Program-made: the position numbers and the translations under genes
From: Nodosilinea sp. LEGE 07088
Lineage (GTDB): Bacteria; Cyanobacteriota; Cyanobacteriia; Phormidesmidales; Phormidesmidaceae
DNA length: 64,000 nucleotides
Assembly (NCBI RefSeq): GCF_015207395.1
Contig: NZ_JADEWX010000002.1
Location: 62,001-126,000, forward strand
Direction of reading: 5' to 3'
In this document: positions 28,501 through 36,066 of the stretch, in pieces
Layout of the letters: every line of letters begins with the position of its first letter
Position numbering within the stretch: position 1 is the first letter of the stretch
The notes under the pieces: generated by a model
Told to the model about the DNA's origin: nothing
Database searches by the model: none
Seen by the model: only the letters and a program-made list of their open reading frames with translations

Positions 28501-30428
28501 ATGGTTTGGGCTGTGCCAGGGTGGGCCGTCATCGCCATACAGGCCGCGGGGAAGGTGCCGCTGTTGATCTGGTAATGGTAAACGGTCATGCCCTGCACAG
28601 CCGCCAGGTTGTCGCGCAGAGCCTTGCGCTGTAAGTACTCGTGGGGGCCACCAAAGCGACCGTTAGCAGCAGGCTTGACCCTGGCCGGGTAGAGGGCGTC
28701 GCCCTGGGTGTCTGGGGTAGATAGGGCCGTTCCCGCCAGGGGGTCGGCATTCCAGGCGTTGCTGTTGCCCAGTTCCAGACGCTGACCCACAATCAGGCGT
28801 AGCCCTGTGTTAATGGCCTGACGCTCCCAGTAGCCGTCTAGCCCCCCGGCTTCGTCAGTGAGACGACCCAGGCCGGCGATATTGTCACCGATGGTTACCC
28901 CTGCAGTGGCGGCATCTAGAGAGGTATCGCGACTGTCGTAGCGAGGCTTGGGCCCCCAGCGATTGTCGGCCCGGTAAAAGTCGTCTACAAAGGGGCGAGC
29001 CACCTGGTCGTTGATGATGCGCTGATATTGTTCGCTGGCAAAGCTGGTATTGTCAGTCTCCCAGTTAGGGTCACGCTGCCAGGCACCGGGGTTGATATGC
29101 TGCGTTACATCTTCGGTAAACAGCGCCAGCGGGTTAGTGGCAATGTCAGAGGGGCGGGCGTTGTTGTTGGCAACGGTTCTGACCGAATCTCGGGTGTTGG
29201 TCAGGCGTAAATTGATGCGCGCAGCCGTGCCAGGTCCATTCCAGACGTGAAGGTAGGGATTGTCGCCGCTGGTGGTGTTGTCAAAGCGAACGGTACCTCT
29301 GACCGCCTGCCCCTGAAACTCTTGCTGACCATTGACGACGGTGCCGGGGGTAGCTACGCGATCGCCATTGAGGTCGATCTCAGACAAGGAAATCTCTGAA
29401 GCCTCTTGACTGTAAAGACAGGAGTTGTGGGAGCTAACCATGTGCGATCGATAGCCATCGCTAATGGCAAAAAGACTGCCGTCGGTATGCATGGCCCCAT
29501 TCCAGTTAAATTCTGGGCCCGGGGAAATATCGAGGTCGTAGCGGAACCAGGCACCCCACTTGTTGGCTCGGGCTGCGCTACGAGACTGCTGAAACTCTAA
29601 GGTCTCAAAGGTGCGGTTGGCGTCGTTGAGGTTGGCGACAAAGGCGTTGACTTGAAAATTCTTTTGTAGGATAGCGTTGTTGGCCTGCTGCACCACCTGC
29701 CAGCCGCCCTCAGCTAGAGAACCAGCACAGGCAGGGCTAGCTTCAGTGGTGGCCAGAGGCCCGGTGCGGGTAACCAGGGCATCGGCCTTGGTTTGAGTAA
29801 CGCGGTTTTCAATGCGCTGGGCAGTGGCAGAGGTATTGGTTGGGTTAGAACGAGAGCCAATGTCATCTACCAAGATGGAGTAGACAACCAGCTCATTACC
29901 GTCAACCACGCCATCGCCGTTGATGTCGGTAGTAAATGACCAGGCGTTGTCTAAGGTGCCGTCGGCGTTAATGTCAACTCGCTGCTCGTCGGGCAAGGTG
30001 TAGGGGTCGTTGGCCCCAGCCAACGTAGGAACGCGACCGGTGTAGCCGGCAAACGTATTGGTGACCTGCATGAGGTCAGCCAAAATATCGCTGGCGGGCA
30101 GCCCGCTAGGGAAGCGATTGTCGGTCTGAAACAAAAATTCAATTTTGGCCTTGGCGCGGTCAATAGCAGGGGTAGCGGCGTTAGAGATGACCTGCTGCTC
30201 GCGCTGGGAGATGGCCATATCGCTGCGGGTAAAGGAGCGATAGGTGAGGGCTGTGGCAGTAAGCACCACCATGATCACCAAGAGCACAGTGGTAGGCAAC
30301 ACAAAGCCCGACCGGGCTAGACGGGCCGGTCGGTAGGCTAAGAGCACAAGTTGTAATAGCCCTGTAACCAATCGCTTGATTACGGCTTGAGAAAACCGCA
30401 AAACCTTTCGCAGTGGGTGACGATGCAT
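25533..30428 (-). CDS. hpsA: Hormogonium polysaccharide biosynthesis protein HpsA
   Basis: 1631 residues, the largest protein here, matching the large HpsA that heads hps loci of filamentous cyanobacteria. A basic N-terminus leads to a pilin-like segment SGFVLPTTVLLVIMVVLTAT (40-59), then a very long exported beta-rich, Asn/Thr/Gly-rich domain. Residues 168-179 (DINGDGVVDGNE) form a perfect 12-residue EF-hand calcium loop, and 152-160 (DINADGTLD) a partial one; DLDGDGTTQQPDG occurs later. It probably sits at the cell surface with the pseudopilins hpsBCD and takes part in slime export and gliding, calcium-stabilised by inference. ATG 30428; no clear ribosome binding site. No glycosyltransferase (hpsE-G) follows in this window. 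Confidence 0.87.
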   Translation of the reverse strand: MHRHPLRKVLRFSQAVIKRLVTGLLQLVLLAYRPARLARSGFVLPTTVLLVIMVVLTATALTYRSFTRSDMAISQREQQVISNAATPAIDRAKAKIEFLFQTDNRFPSGLPASDILADLMQVTNTFAGYTGRVPTLAGANDPYTLPDEQRVDINADGTLDNAWSFTTDINGDGVVDGNELVVYSILVDDIGSRSNPTNTSATAQRIENRVTQTKADALVTRTGPLATTEASPACAGSLAEGGWQVVQQANNAILQKNFQVNAFVANLNDANRTFETLEFQQSRSAARANKWGAWFRYDLDISPGPEFNWNGAMHTDGSLFAISDGYRSHMVSSHNSCLYSQEASEISLSEIDLNGDRVATPGTVVNGQQEFQGQAVRGTVRFDNTTSGDNPYLHVWNGPGTAARINLRLTNTRDSVRTVANNNARPSDIATNPLALFTEDVTQHINPGAWQRDPNWETDNTSFASEQYQRIINDQVARPFVDDFYRADNRWGPKPRYDSRDTSLDAATAGVTIGDNIAGLGRLTDEAGGLDGYWERQAINTGLRLIVGQRLELGNSNAWNADPLAGTALSTPDTQGDALYPARVKPAANGRFGGPHEYLQRKALRDNLAAVQGMTVYHYQINSGTFPAACMAMTAHPGTAQTILNSRTFSNYPTATPTRLRADFLRGTGTNGWEFQYPAAFDTETEFAGQLAVGNPLGNGLRNLAYFAGDPAGGAPSFPSVQDVAGAANAAVHPAPYLSMWGDFSPLRRIFAEYLDNGTAYANLSPADKASLHSAACTLSLLAYNIESDYIEARAVAGQNPGSVNFQNVGSQMRNAMLGLSDYLITGATNINLRAGYRANDFFADTGKTRPWIDNNISNAPCINGITDLAGYQPKCDFGEYFAEYTLNDWITLLQNATNATPAEVTAIVNYVQQVSILTSTIRDRELGFRAGFPTTSLGSGTTLANNVTWDPVTGITQQINMPGGVGNRFRLTLRCDPNLYGNAVAGGVGGQDDVAIFGYIGCSASTQTPIRYPSLFYLFPLAQHDLDGDGTTQQPDGTLYSNPSTPTAEEYITNPYVRSVNPPGSATVVFRRVGSGTDPVFDAAALAAVPRSATPSTWTVPASTTSTFAGAPTAANISAREQAFKIVAPGGSTIRVPFLDKGIYNGREQLNTRVLDLDIDALTTRRAGAGLDFWLAANLDNRGEGVVYAFREDNVREDTINRPRNATASVTADFCETLNAATPRRFNIETQASCKMQAQPGTTVQDPPLTNLGISLKPVDFYPDPERRVNGFRMRTESGRPADFSGTSYARQVGMTFVTDNAVYIQGDFNPHSTTGLTNAIIEEFTQTLYNQNLGAAFGLPFYNNRTTLNTNTFATYSADHWRTVEILADAITILSRNFRDGAVEDSFVLPRPGSVGGGSSSYMIANRPTFGTAQPNWVRESAVAGVPVWVDRNGTYYRNNTGTTPAIQPFYAAVAAGGYDDDAAWTGFSTNTSQRHRNLQTGVTTFVNATFVSGLVPQRPNQGYGGLHNFPRFLENWDNVELHIAGSLIQLNFSTNATGPFEHDAWEPTANPNGNEELGYYNPPLRRWGYDVGLLYVPPAPAARRFVNIGAPRSEYYRELPADDPYIVNLRCAQDSGGNRIMAALCTKA

Positions 30429-31074
30429 GTTTCTAAGACCGATATGTCAAACAACAAAACCTGTAGCTCGCGTGGGGTATGGTTTGGCCGTGAAGCCCTA
30501 CTCATACAGCAACTCTGGTGAATTGCATAGGGTAAGCGCCGACCCAAGCTGACCTTGCTCAGGGGTCAACAGTTGGGTGCTCTGCTGGTCTTGGGTGAAT
30601 GACCAGCAAACGCCCCTGGGTGCTCTCAACGATAGAAGCAACTGGCATTTACTTATCAAAATACCCAGCTATTGTAACGAAGCGATCAAGGCTGTAAAGT
30701 CGTCTGACTTACCCCTACGATGGCTGGCTACATTTTTTGGCCTTACCCTTGGGGATGCCTAGGATTACCCGGCAAACCTATGATTCTGCACCTCAGGCTT
30801 CTATGTTAATCAGAACTTTATGAGATGTACTGAGTATTTTCCCGATACTTAATCGAGTCTTTGCAATTTTGCTACGTAATTTATCCGGACAATACTGAGG
30901 CGGCTAGGTGATGACGTCAGCGACAGAGGCATAGGCCCCGAGTCCATTTCTGAGTTCACGGAGGTCTTGGCGCAGGGTAGGCTCTAGTTCCCAGGTTTTT
31001 CATGGGCGGTGGTGCCCATGCCCTGGGGTATTTGATTTTCTACTCCAGCCAAAAATAATGCGGCCGATTAGGGG
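30429..31074. promoter_or_regulatory. hpsA upstream region; hairpin at 31001-31020
   Basis: 646 bp without a supported gene, between hpsA and bciB (both minus), so it must hold the hps promoter and the bciB 3' end. At 31001-31020 there is a 7-bp stem CATGGGC...GCCCATG, flanked by a second pairing CCCAGG (30990-30995) with CCTGGG. This makes a two-part hairpin after bciB with no T-run. No sigma-factor site could be assigned with confidence. Confidence 0.4.
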
Positions 31075-32295
31075 CTAGTCGGGCAGCTTGTATTGACTGA
31101 CGATGCGCTTGGCAAACTCAGGCACGTGGGCGGCTACCTTTTGCGGGTAGTTGCGCTTGACGTATAGATAGTTACGGGTGAAATGCGAATCGATGGAAAA
31201 GCGAGCGTACTCTAGCCCCTTAGGGCCGATGCGCTCGATTACCACACCCATGAGTTTGGCGGCCCACATGGGTAAGGTGACGGCTTTGTCGTAAGCGGGA
31301 ATGCTCTGCTGTACGGCGGCTTTGCGATCGCCCTCAGATATAACGGGCTGGGTATCAAGTTGATCGATGGCAGTATTGAGCATGGTTTGGCCGCGATCGT
31401 TGCGTACCACAATCCACTGCCAGCCAAAGGGGGCACCCATGTAGCCAACGACCAAGTCGGCGAGTCCATTGACGTAGTCGAAGCAGCTCATGCAGGAGGG
31501 GGCAAACACATCCTTGAGCTGGTTCGTTTTGAGGCCAAAGAAGGGCACGGTTTCGGCGGAGCCATCTGAGTGCTTAAAGTGCACCCGAAAGTCTTGCATA
31601 AACTCGTAGTGCACAACGGTATCGGGAGAGCGGCTGGTGGTTTCGAGAAATTTTTGTAGCCCTTCCCGGCTAACATTGTCGACGCAGGGGGTGCCCAGCA
31701 CGTAGAGCTGTTCCAGACCTAGCTGCTTTTCAACGGCCCGCAGCGCCTGAATTTGGCAACCTACCCCAATCACCAACAGTCGCTTCATGCCAGACTGCTC
31801 TACCTGCTCTAGTACCGATAGGTTAGGCGAGAGGGTGGGTTTATTCACCCGCGCCGCTAAGATTTCTTCGGGGGTGGTAGCCAGCACTGGCTGGGGCTGG
31901 AAGCGATCGGTCTCGGTATTTTGTACGCATACAACGCCTTCTACCAGGCCCTGGGTCAGCATTTCGATGGCTATGGTGCTAACGATGCCTGTCCACTGCG
32001 CTCCTTCAATGGGCTGCTGCTTACGGGCGGCCAACATGTCTTGGTGCACCCCAAAGTAAATGTCGTTTTCAGTTTCTAGGTCGCGGCTGCGCCCATGGGT
32101 CTGCCGCTCTAGGGTAGGGAACTGCTGGTTTAGAAAGGCGCAGGCCTCTTTGACGTAGTGGATATAGTAGGTATCGCAAAAACCACATTCGCTACAGAGT
32201 TCTTTGGCGGGGCGGGTAGCTCCTGGGCGGAGGGCTTTGGCTTTTTTGTGGGGAGGCTGAACCAGGGTCATAGGGTCGGTGGTAAGGGCTGACAA
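31075..32295 (-). CDS. bciB: Ferredoxin-type divinyl chlorophyllide a 8-vinyl reductase BciB
   Basis: 406 residues (or 398 from the second ATG). Reduces the 8-vinyl group of divinyl chlorophyllide in chlorophyll a synthesis using reduced ferredoxin. It belongs to the FrhB/FdhB-like flavin and iron-sulfur family; the cyanobacterial start PPHKKAKALRPG and the cluster motifs CSECGFC near the N-terminus and PSCMSC in the middle match the Slr1923 type. The related 7-hydroxymethyl chlorophyll a reductase is the main alternative, but the N-terminus favours BciB. Monocistronic. Confidence 0.87.
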   Translation of the reverse strand: MSALTTDPMTLVQPPHKKAKALRPGATRPAKELCSECGFCDTYYIHYVKEACAFLNQQFPTLERQTHGRSRDLETENDIYFGVHQDMLAARKQQPIEGAQWTGIVSTIAIEMLTQGLVEGVVCVQNTETDRFQPQPVLATTPEEILAARVNKPTLSPNLSVLEQVEQSGMKRLLVIGVGCQIQALRAVEKQLGLEQLYVLGTPCVDNVSREGLQKFLETTSRSPDTVVHYEFMQDFRVHFKHSDGSAETVPFFGLKTNQLKDVFAPSCMSCFDYVNGLADLVVGYMGAPFGWQWIVVRNDRGQTMLNTAIDQLDTQPVISEGDRKAAVQQSIPAYDKAVTLPMWAAKLMGVVIERIGPKGLEYARFSIDSHFTRNYLYVKRNYPQKVAAHVPEFAKRIVSQYKLPD

Positions 32296-32628
32296 TCACG
32301 ACTGTCATTCACCATACCGCACGGGTTTAGGGCTATTGGGGCAACAGCTATAATTGTTACGAAATATCGCTAACTGGCCATGAGCCACCTGGAGGGATCT
32401 TCGGTGTGTGGGGGTAGGGCAAGATTTGAGCGGCGATCGCGCCAGATGGCTCATCAAACCTCCAATGTGTACTGCTCAGAGCTATAGCCTTTTATGTAAA
32501 CCTGTGTTGACTGACCGAAGGTCGTAGGTTACTCCCCAGGGTTAAAATCCCCCTCTCTGACCGATTGCAGGTTAAATGAAAGTGGGCATAAGCAAAAGCT
32601 ATGCCTCCGCATTCCCAGGTTTACTGCT
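32296..32628. promoter_or_regulatory. Divergent region between bciB and kinase gene
   Basis: 333 bp that must carry both promoters. An imperfect inverted repeat (ggcataagc-aaaa-gctatgcc, about 32586-32606) lies 23 bp before the kinase start. Nothing else recognisable. Confidence 0.35.
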
Positions 32629-34764
32629 GTGATGATCTGCTGCCTCAATCCCCACTGCACTCAGCCTAATCACGCCACCCTGTCTCCAGATTGCCCCACC
32701 TGTGGCACCCCCCTGGAGCATCGGCTAAGAGGCCGCTATCGCCCGCTGAAGCTGATTGGGCGCGGCGGGTTTGGGCGCACCTACTTTGCTCTAGACGCCG
32801 ATCGCCTCAACAGTCGCTGTGTGATCAAGCAGTTTGCCCCCCAGACCCAGGGGACTAAGTCATTTCTCAAAGCTGTACAGCTGTTTGAGCAGGAAGCAGT
32901 GCGGCTCCACGAACTGGGTGAGCATCCTCAAATTCCTACTTTGTTGGCCTACTTTGAGCAGAACAAATACCTCTATCTAGTACAGCAAATGATTCAGGGT
33001 CGCACCCTGCACCAGGAGCTTGCAGCCCAGACGACCTATAGCGAAGGCAGCATTCGTCAATTATTGGAAGACCTGTTGCCAGTACTGCAATTTATCCACG
33101 ACCACGGTGTTATTCATCGCGACATTACGCCATCGAATGTTATTCGCCGCAAGGTTGATCAAAAGCCCGTCCTGATTGATTTTGGTGTGGCCAAGCAGTT
33201 TAGTGAAGCGATTCGCTACGAGCCAGGAACTCGCATTGGTACCGAAGGCTACGCCCCAATTGAACAGCTACGCAGCGGTCAGGCGTACCCCTCTAGCGAT
33301 CTCTACAGCCTGGGGGCTACCTGTCTTCACCTGCTCACCGGCTGCAAGCCCGAAGACCTGTACAGCCCTCGGGAAGGGCGTTGGCTATGGCAAGAACATT
33401 TAGAAAACCAGGGCCGTACTATCCATGCAGGTTTGGCGGAGGTGCTGAATTTTATGACTAGGGATTTGGTTAGTGAGCGCTACCAAACGGCCCAGGACGT
33501 GATCGAAGATCTGAACAGGTTGCCTAAGTTAGAGGGATCTGTACCGGGTTGGGTTTCCAATCAGTCTGGCCAGAGCCTGTTTGCAGGTCTGAGCCAGCCA
33601 CCTCTGAGTGGGCCAGGCAAGAAGGCTGGTATGGCCATGCCCACAACCTCACTACCCACTATGCCTGACTCACCACCATCGGCTCAGCCCGATACTGACC
33701 TCTCTACAGGCAGGGCGACCTCTGGTACTCAGCCAGGGAGGAAGAGCAAAGGAGTTTCAGGGCAATCATCAGCGGAGCGCTTGGGGGGTTACCCCTCATC
33801 TCCCCCTAGCTCAGGCTCAACTAAAACGTCTGGTGGAGCGCTATCAGGAGCAAAGTCTTTGGGGGCTGAACCAGCCCAAGGCTGGCAGCTGCTACGCACC
33901 CTCCCACATCAGTCGTGGGTAACTGCAGTTGCCTTTAGCGCCCAGCAGCCGGTGTTGGTCAGTGGTAATCTCAACGACACGCTATGTATTTGGAATTGGC
34001 AATCTGGAGATTTGCTTCACTCTCTTAAGGGACATGCTCGGGGGGTGAATGATGTCGCTATTGATAGGCAAGGGCAACTGCTGGCCAGCTGTGGCGATGA
34101 TGCCACCATCAAGATTTGGCAGCTCGGCAACGGCACCCTATGGCATACGCTCAAAGGACATTTTCGGGATGTAACGGCGATCGCATTGAGTCACAGCGAC
34201 AACTTGCTAGCCAGCGCTAGCGAAGATGGCACACTTAAGTTGTGGAACCTGAAGAAAGGTACTCTACTTAAAACCTTGCCTAGTTTGGCCGGTATGCTCA
34301 AAACCGTTGCCTTCGCCAATTCAGATCAACGACTTATCAGCGGCGGCTTGGACAATACCGTACGTATTTGGGATATTCAGGCAGCCACGACTCTCAATGT
34401 ACTCACAGGGCATACCAATACCGTGAACCAGGTAGCTGTCAGCACCGATGGGCAATTGGTAGCTAGCGCTAGCAAAGATCGCACAGTGCGCCTATGGGAT
34501 TTAGCTACTGGCAATCTGTTGCATACCCTGCAAGGGCATACCCAAGAGGTCAATACCGTAGCCTTTTTCCCTGATGACAGGCAGTTGGTAAGCGGCAGCA
34601 GCGATGGCACGCTGCGTCTTTGGAATAGCCAAGATGGCACGCTGCAAGAGACCCTGCCAGCCCACGTCAACCCGATACACCAGGTAGCGGTACAGTCGAT
34701 GGGCGCGGTTATCGCTAGCGCCAGTGCCGATAAAACCATCAAGCTGTGGCAATGGCTAGGTTAG
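32629..34764 (+). CDS. Serine/threonine protein kinase with WD40 propeller
   Basis: 711 residues. The N-terminus carries four Cys (C4-C5 region, C10, C22-x-x-C25) like the zinc-ribbon head of many cyanobacterial kinases. The Hanks-type kinase domain spans about 37-300: GRGGFGRTY, Lys67 (VIKQ), HRD163-165, DFG184-186, and GTEGYAPIE in the activation segment. The catalytic-loop Lys two residues after HRD is Thr167 (HRDITPSN). A Ser/Pro/Gly-rich linker (about 300-415) leads to seven WD40 repeats forming one complete propeller (about 420-711), for partner binding. Cytosolic, no membrane span. Convergent with gvpK, 7 bp apart; substrates unknown. Confidence 0.9.
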   Translation: MMICCLNPHCTQPNHATLSPDCPTCGTPLEHRLRGRYRPLKLIGRGGFGRTYFALDADRLNSRCVIKQFAPQTQGTKSFLKAVQLFEQEAVRLHELGEHPQIPTLLAYFEQNKYLYLVQQMIQGRTLHQELAAQTTYSEGSIRQLLEDLLPVLQFIHDHGVIHRDITPSNVIRRKVDQKPVLIDFGVAKQFSEAIRYEPGTRIGTEGYAPIEQLRSGQAYPSSDLYSLGATCLHLLTGCKPEDLYSPREGRWLWQEHLENQGRTIHAGLAEVLNFMTRDLVSERYQTAQDVIEDLNRLPKLEGSVPGWVSNQSGQSLFAGLSQPPLSGPGKKAGMAMPTTSLPTMPDSPPSAQPDTDLSTGRATSGTQPGRKSKGVSGQSSAERLGGYPSSPPSSGSTKTSGGALSGAKSLGAEPAQGWQLLRTLPHQSWVTAVAFSAQQPVLVSGNLNDTLCIWNWQSGDLLHSLKGHARGVNDVAIDRQGQLLASCGDDATIKIWQLGNGTLWHTLKGHFRDVTAIALSHSDNLLASASEDGTLKLWNLKKGTLLKTLPSLAGMLKTVAFANSDQRLISGGLDNTVRIWDIQAATTLNVLTGHTNTVNQVAVSTDGQLVASASKDRTVRLWDLATGNLLHTLQGHTQEVNTVAFFPDDRQLVSGSSDGTLRLWNSQDGTLQETLPAHVNPIHQVAVQSMGAVIASASADKTIKLWQWLG

Positions 34765-34771
34765 GCCACTA

Positions 34772-35242
34772 TTAGATCGGTTTTGAGGTGAGCACCAGCC
34801 TCAGCTTGGCATGGATCAAGTTCAGCTGTGCCATCCCCAAGTCGGCATCGCCTTCGACCACAACCCCGGTATCCAGTAGGCGATCGAGTAGCTCGAGAAT
34901 GGTGGGGGTTTGATTTTTTTGGCCAGGGTAATAATTCCCTTCCTTGGGCAGCAGAGTCCCAATTTCTCCCAGGTCTATATTCAGATCGGCGGGATCTACA
35001 TCAAAGATTTCACACATACTAACGACCTGTTCTTCTAGCTTACGAAGGCTATCGGCCGCTCGTTCTAGGTCGGCATCGTTGAGATCGCCTGATTCCATAC
35101 GGCGTATCACCTGAGCTTCCATTAGCTGCCGCACCAATTCAATGACAGTGAGCAAAAGAGGCGCTAGACCTGCATCGTTCTTGGCGGGCGGCTGTAGCGC
35201 TAGGCTTGGCAACAGGTCTGATTCAGCATTTTCGGAGGTCAT
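34772..35242 (-). CDS. gvpK: Gas vesicle protein GvpK
   Basis: 156 residues. The GvpK core is clear: LAPLLLTVIELVRQLMEAQVIRRMESGDLNDADLERAADSLRKLEEQV, then DLNIDLGEIGTLLPKEGNYYPG. The C-terminal part (PTILELLDRLLDTGVVVEGDADLGMAQLNLIHAKLRLVLTS) resembles a GvpA/J-like segment, as usual in the family. GvpK is an assembly factor. Last gene of the visible gvp operon; it ends 7 bp from the convergent kinase gene, so no further gvp gene can follow directly. Confidence 0.92.
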   Translation of the reverse strand: MTSENAESDLLPSLALQPPAKNDAGLAPLLLTVIELVRQLMEAQVIRRMESGDLNDADLERAADSLRKLEEQVVSMCEIFDVDPADLNIDLGEIGTLLPKEGNYYPGQKNQTPTILELLDRLLDTGVVVEGDADLGMAQLNLIHAKLRLVLTSKPI

Positions 35243-35292
35243 AGCCCCAGTCTAGTGCATCTCAAGATGGTGATTCTGGCTTTCAAATGCTG

Positions 35293-35487
35293 CTAGAACC
35301 GATTTTGCCACTGCTGCTGAAGCCATTGTCGTCGAACTTCTTCAAGCTGAACGAGACGTTGCTGATAGCCCATGCGGCCCCGATCGGCAGAACGCAGGCA
35401 ATCACCTTGGCTATGACTAGGCACTGAACGAATGCTGGGAATGCTGCGACTAGTTGCAACGTGTCGCAGAGTACGAAGAGTCAGCAT
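35293..35487 (-). CDS. Unidentified 64-residue protein in the gas vesicle operon
   Basis: A frame in the same direction as the gvp genes, 50 bp before gvpK and 213 bp after gvpJ. The first half is basic and Ser/Arg-rich (MLTLRTLRHVATSRSIPSIR); the second half is a predicted amphipathic helix rich in Gln and Trp (LVQLEEVRRQWLQQQWQNRF). I do not recognise a family. No strong ribosome binding site is visible. Position is the main argument that it is expressed; it may be a lineage-specific gas vesicle accessory protein, or spurious. The 35488-35700 stretch before it holds nothing recognisable. Confidence 0.4.
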   Translation of the reverse strand: MLTLRTLRHVATSRSIPSIRSVPSHSQGDCLRSADRGRMGYQQRLVQLEEVRRQWLQQQWQNRF

Positions 35488-35700
35488 GGCGATTTTCTAA
35501 TAGATATTGGGACAACTAAACCGGGCTGCTTAAGCACCGGGCTTGCGATTGGGATAGAGCTATATTGCTGACCAGTTCGTTGAGGAAAGCGCTGATAGCC
35601 AGTAGCCAAGACTGAGACGGCGAACGAGTGTATAACCATTGCTCATTAGGCTACTGGGGAAAACGTCCTAACCACTGTAGCGATAGCTATACCTGGCCGC

Positions 35701-36054
35701 TTAGCCGGCAGGCTCGGCTGGGCGAAGGGCTTTCAATTCGGCCTCTAAGGTCTCAAGGCGAGACTGAAGCTGTTGATTGGCCTCTAGCAACTCGTTGGTG
35801 CGACTACTCAAGTAAGGATCGCTCTCCCACCAGTTGATGCCGATTTCGCGAGCTTTGTCTACCGAAGAAATGATCAAACGGATGCGAATGCTCAGCAGTT
35901 CGGTAGACCCAACTGAAACCGAAATATCGCCAGCGATCACAATGCCTTTGTCGAGCACCCGTTCTATAACATCGACTAAAGAGGACCCTTGGGTTGCAGT
36001 AGTTATGGTGCTGCGGCTGGTTTGGGGGCGAGGGGCTGGGGCATTGCTAGTCAC
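35701..36054 (-). CDS. gvpJ: Gas vesicle minor shell protein GvpJ
   Basis: 117 residues. A GvpA-like core (SSLVDVIERVLDKGIVIAGDISVSVGSTELLSIRIRLIISSVDKAREIGINWWE, about 24-78) is followed by an extra C-terminal coiled-coil helix (LLEANQQLQSRLETLEAELKAL). GvpJ is thought to seed or cap gas vesicle nucleation. Twelve bases after gvpN on the same strand. Confidence 0.92.
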   Translation of the reverse strand: MTSNAPAPRPQTSRSTITTATQGSSLVDVIERVLDKGIVIAGDISVSVGSTELLSIRIRLIISSVDKAREIGINWWESDPYLSSRTNELLEANQQLQSRLETLEAELKALRPAEPAG

Positions 36055-36066
36055 AGTAGATTACCT

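Noticed and set aside
30577-30762. 61-residue plus-strand frame upstream of hpsA
   Set aside because: No ribosome binding site, no family resemblance, and it occupies the probable hps promoter region.
30833-30843. GGGAAAATACT on the minus strand upstream of hpsA, resembling a hormogonium SigJ-type J-box
   Set aside because: Spacing is wrong by two bases against the consensus I recall and the site is about 400 bp upstream; too weak to annotate.
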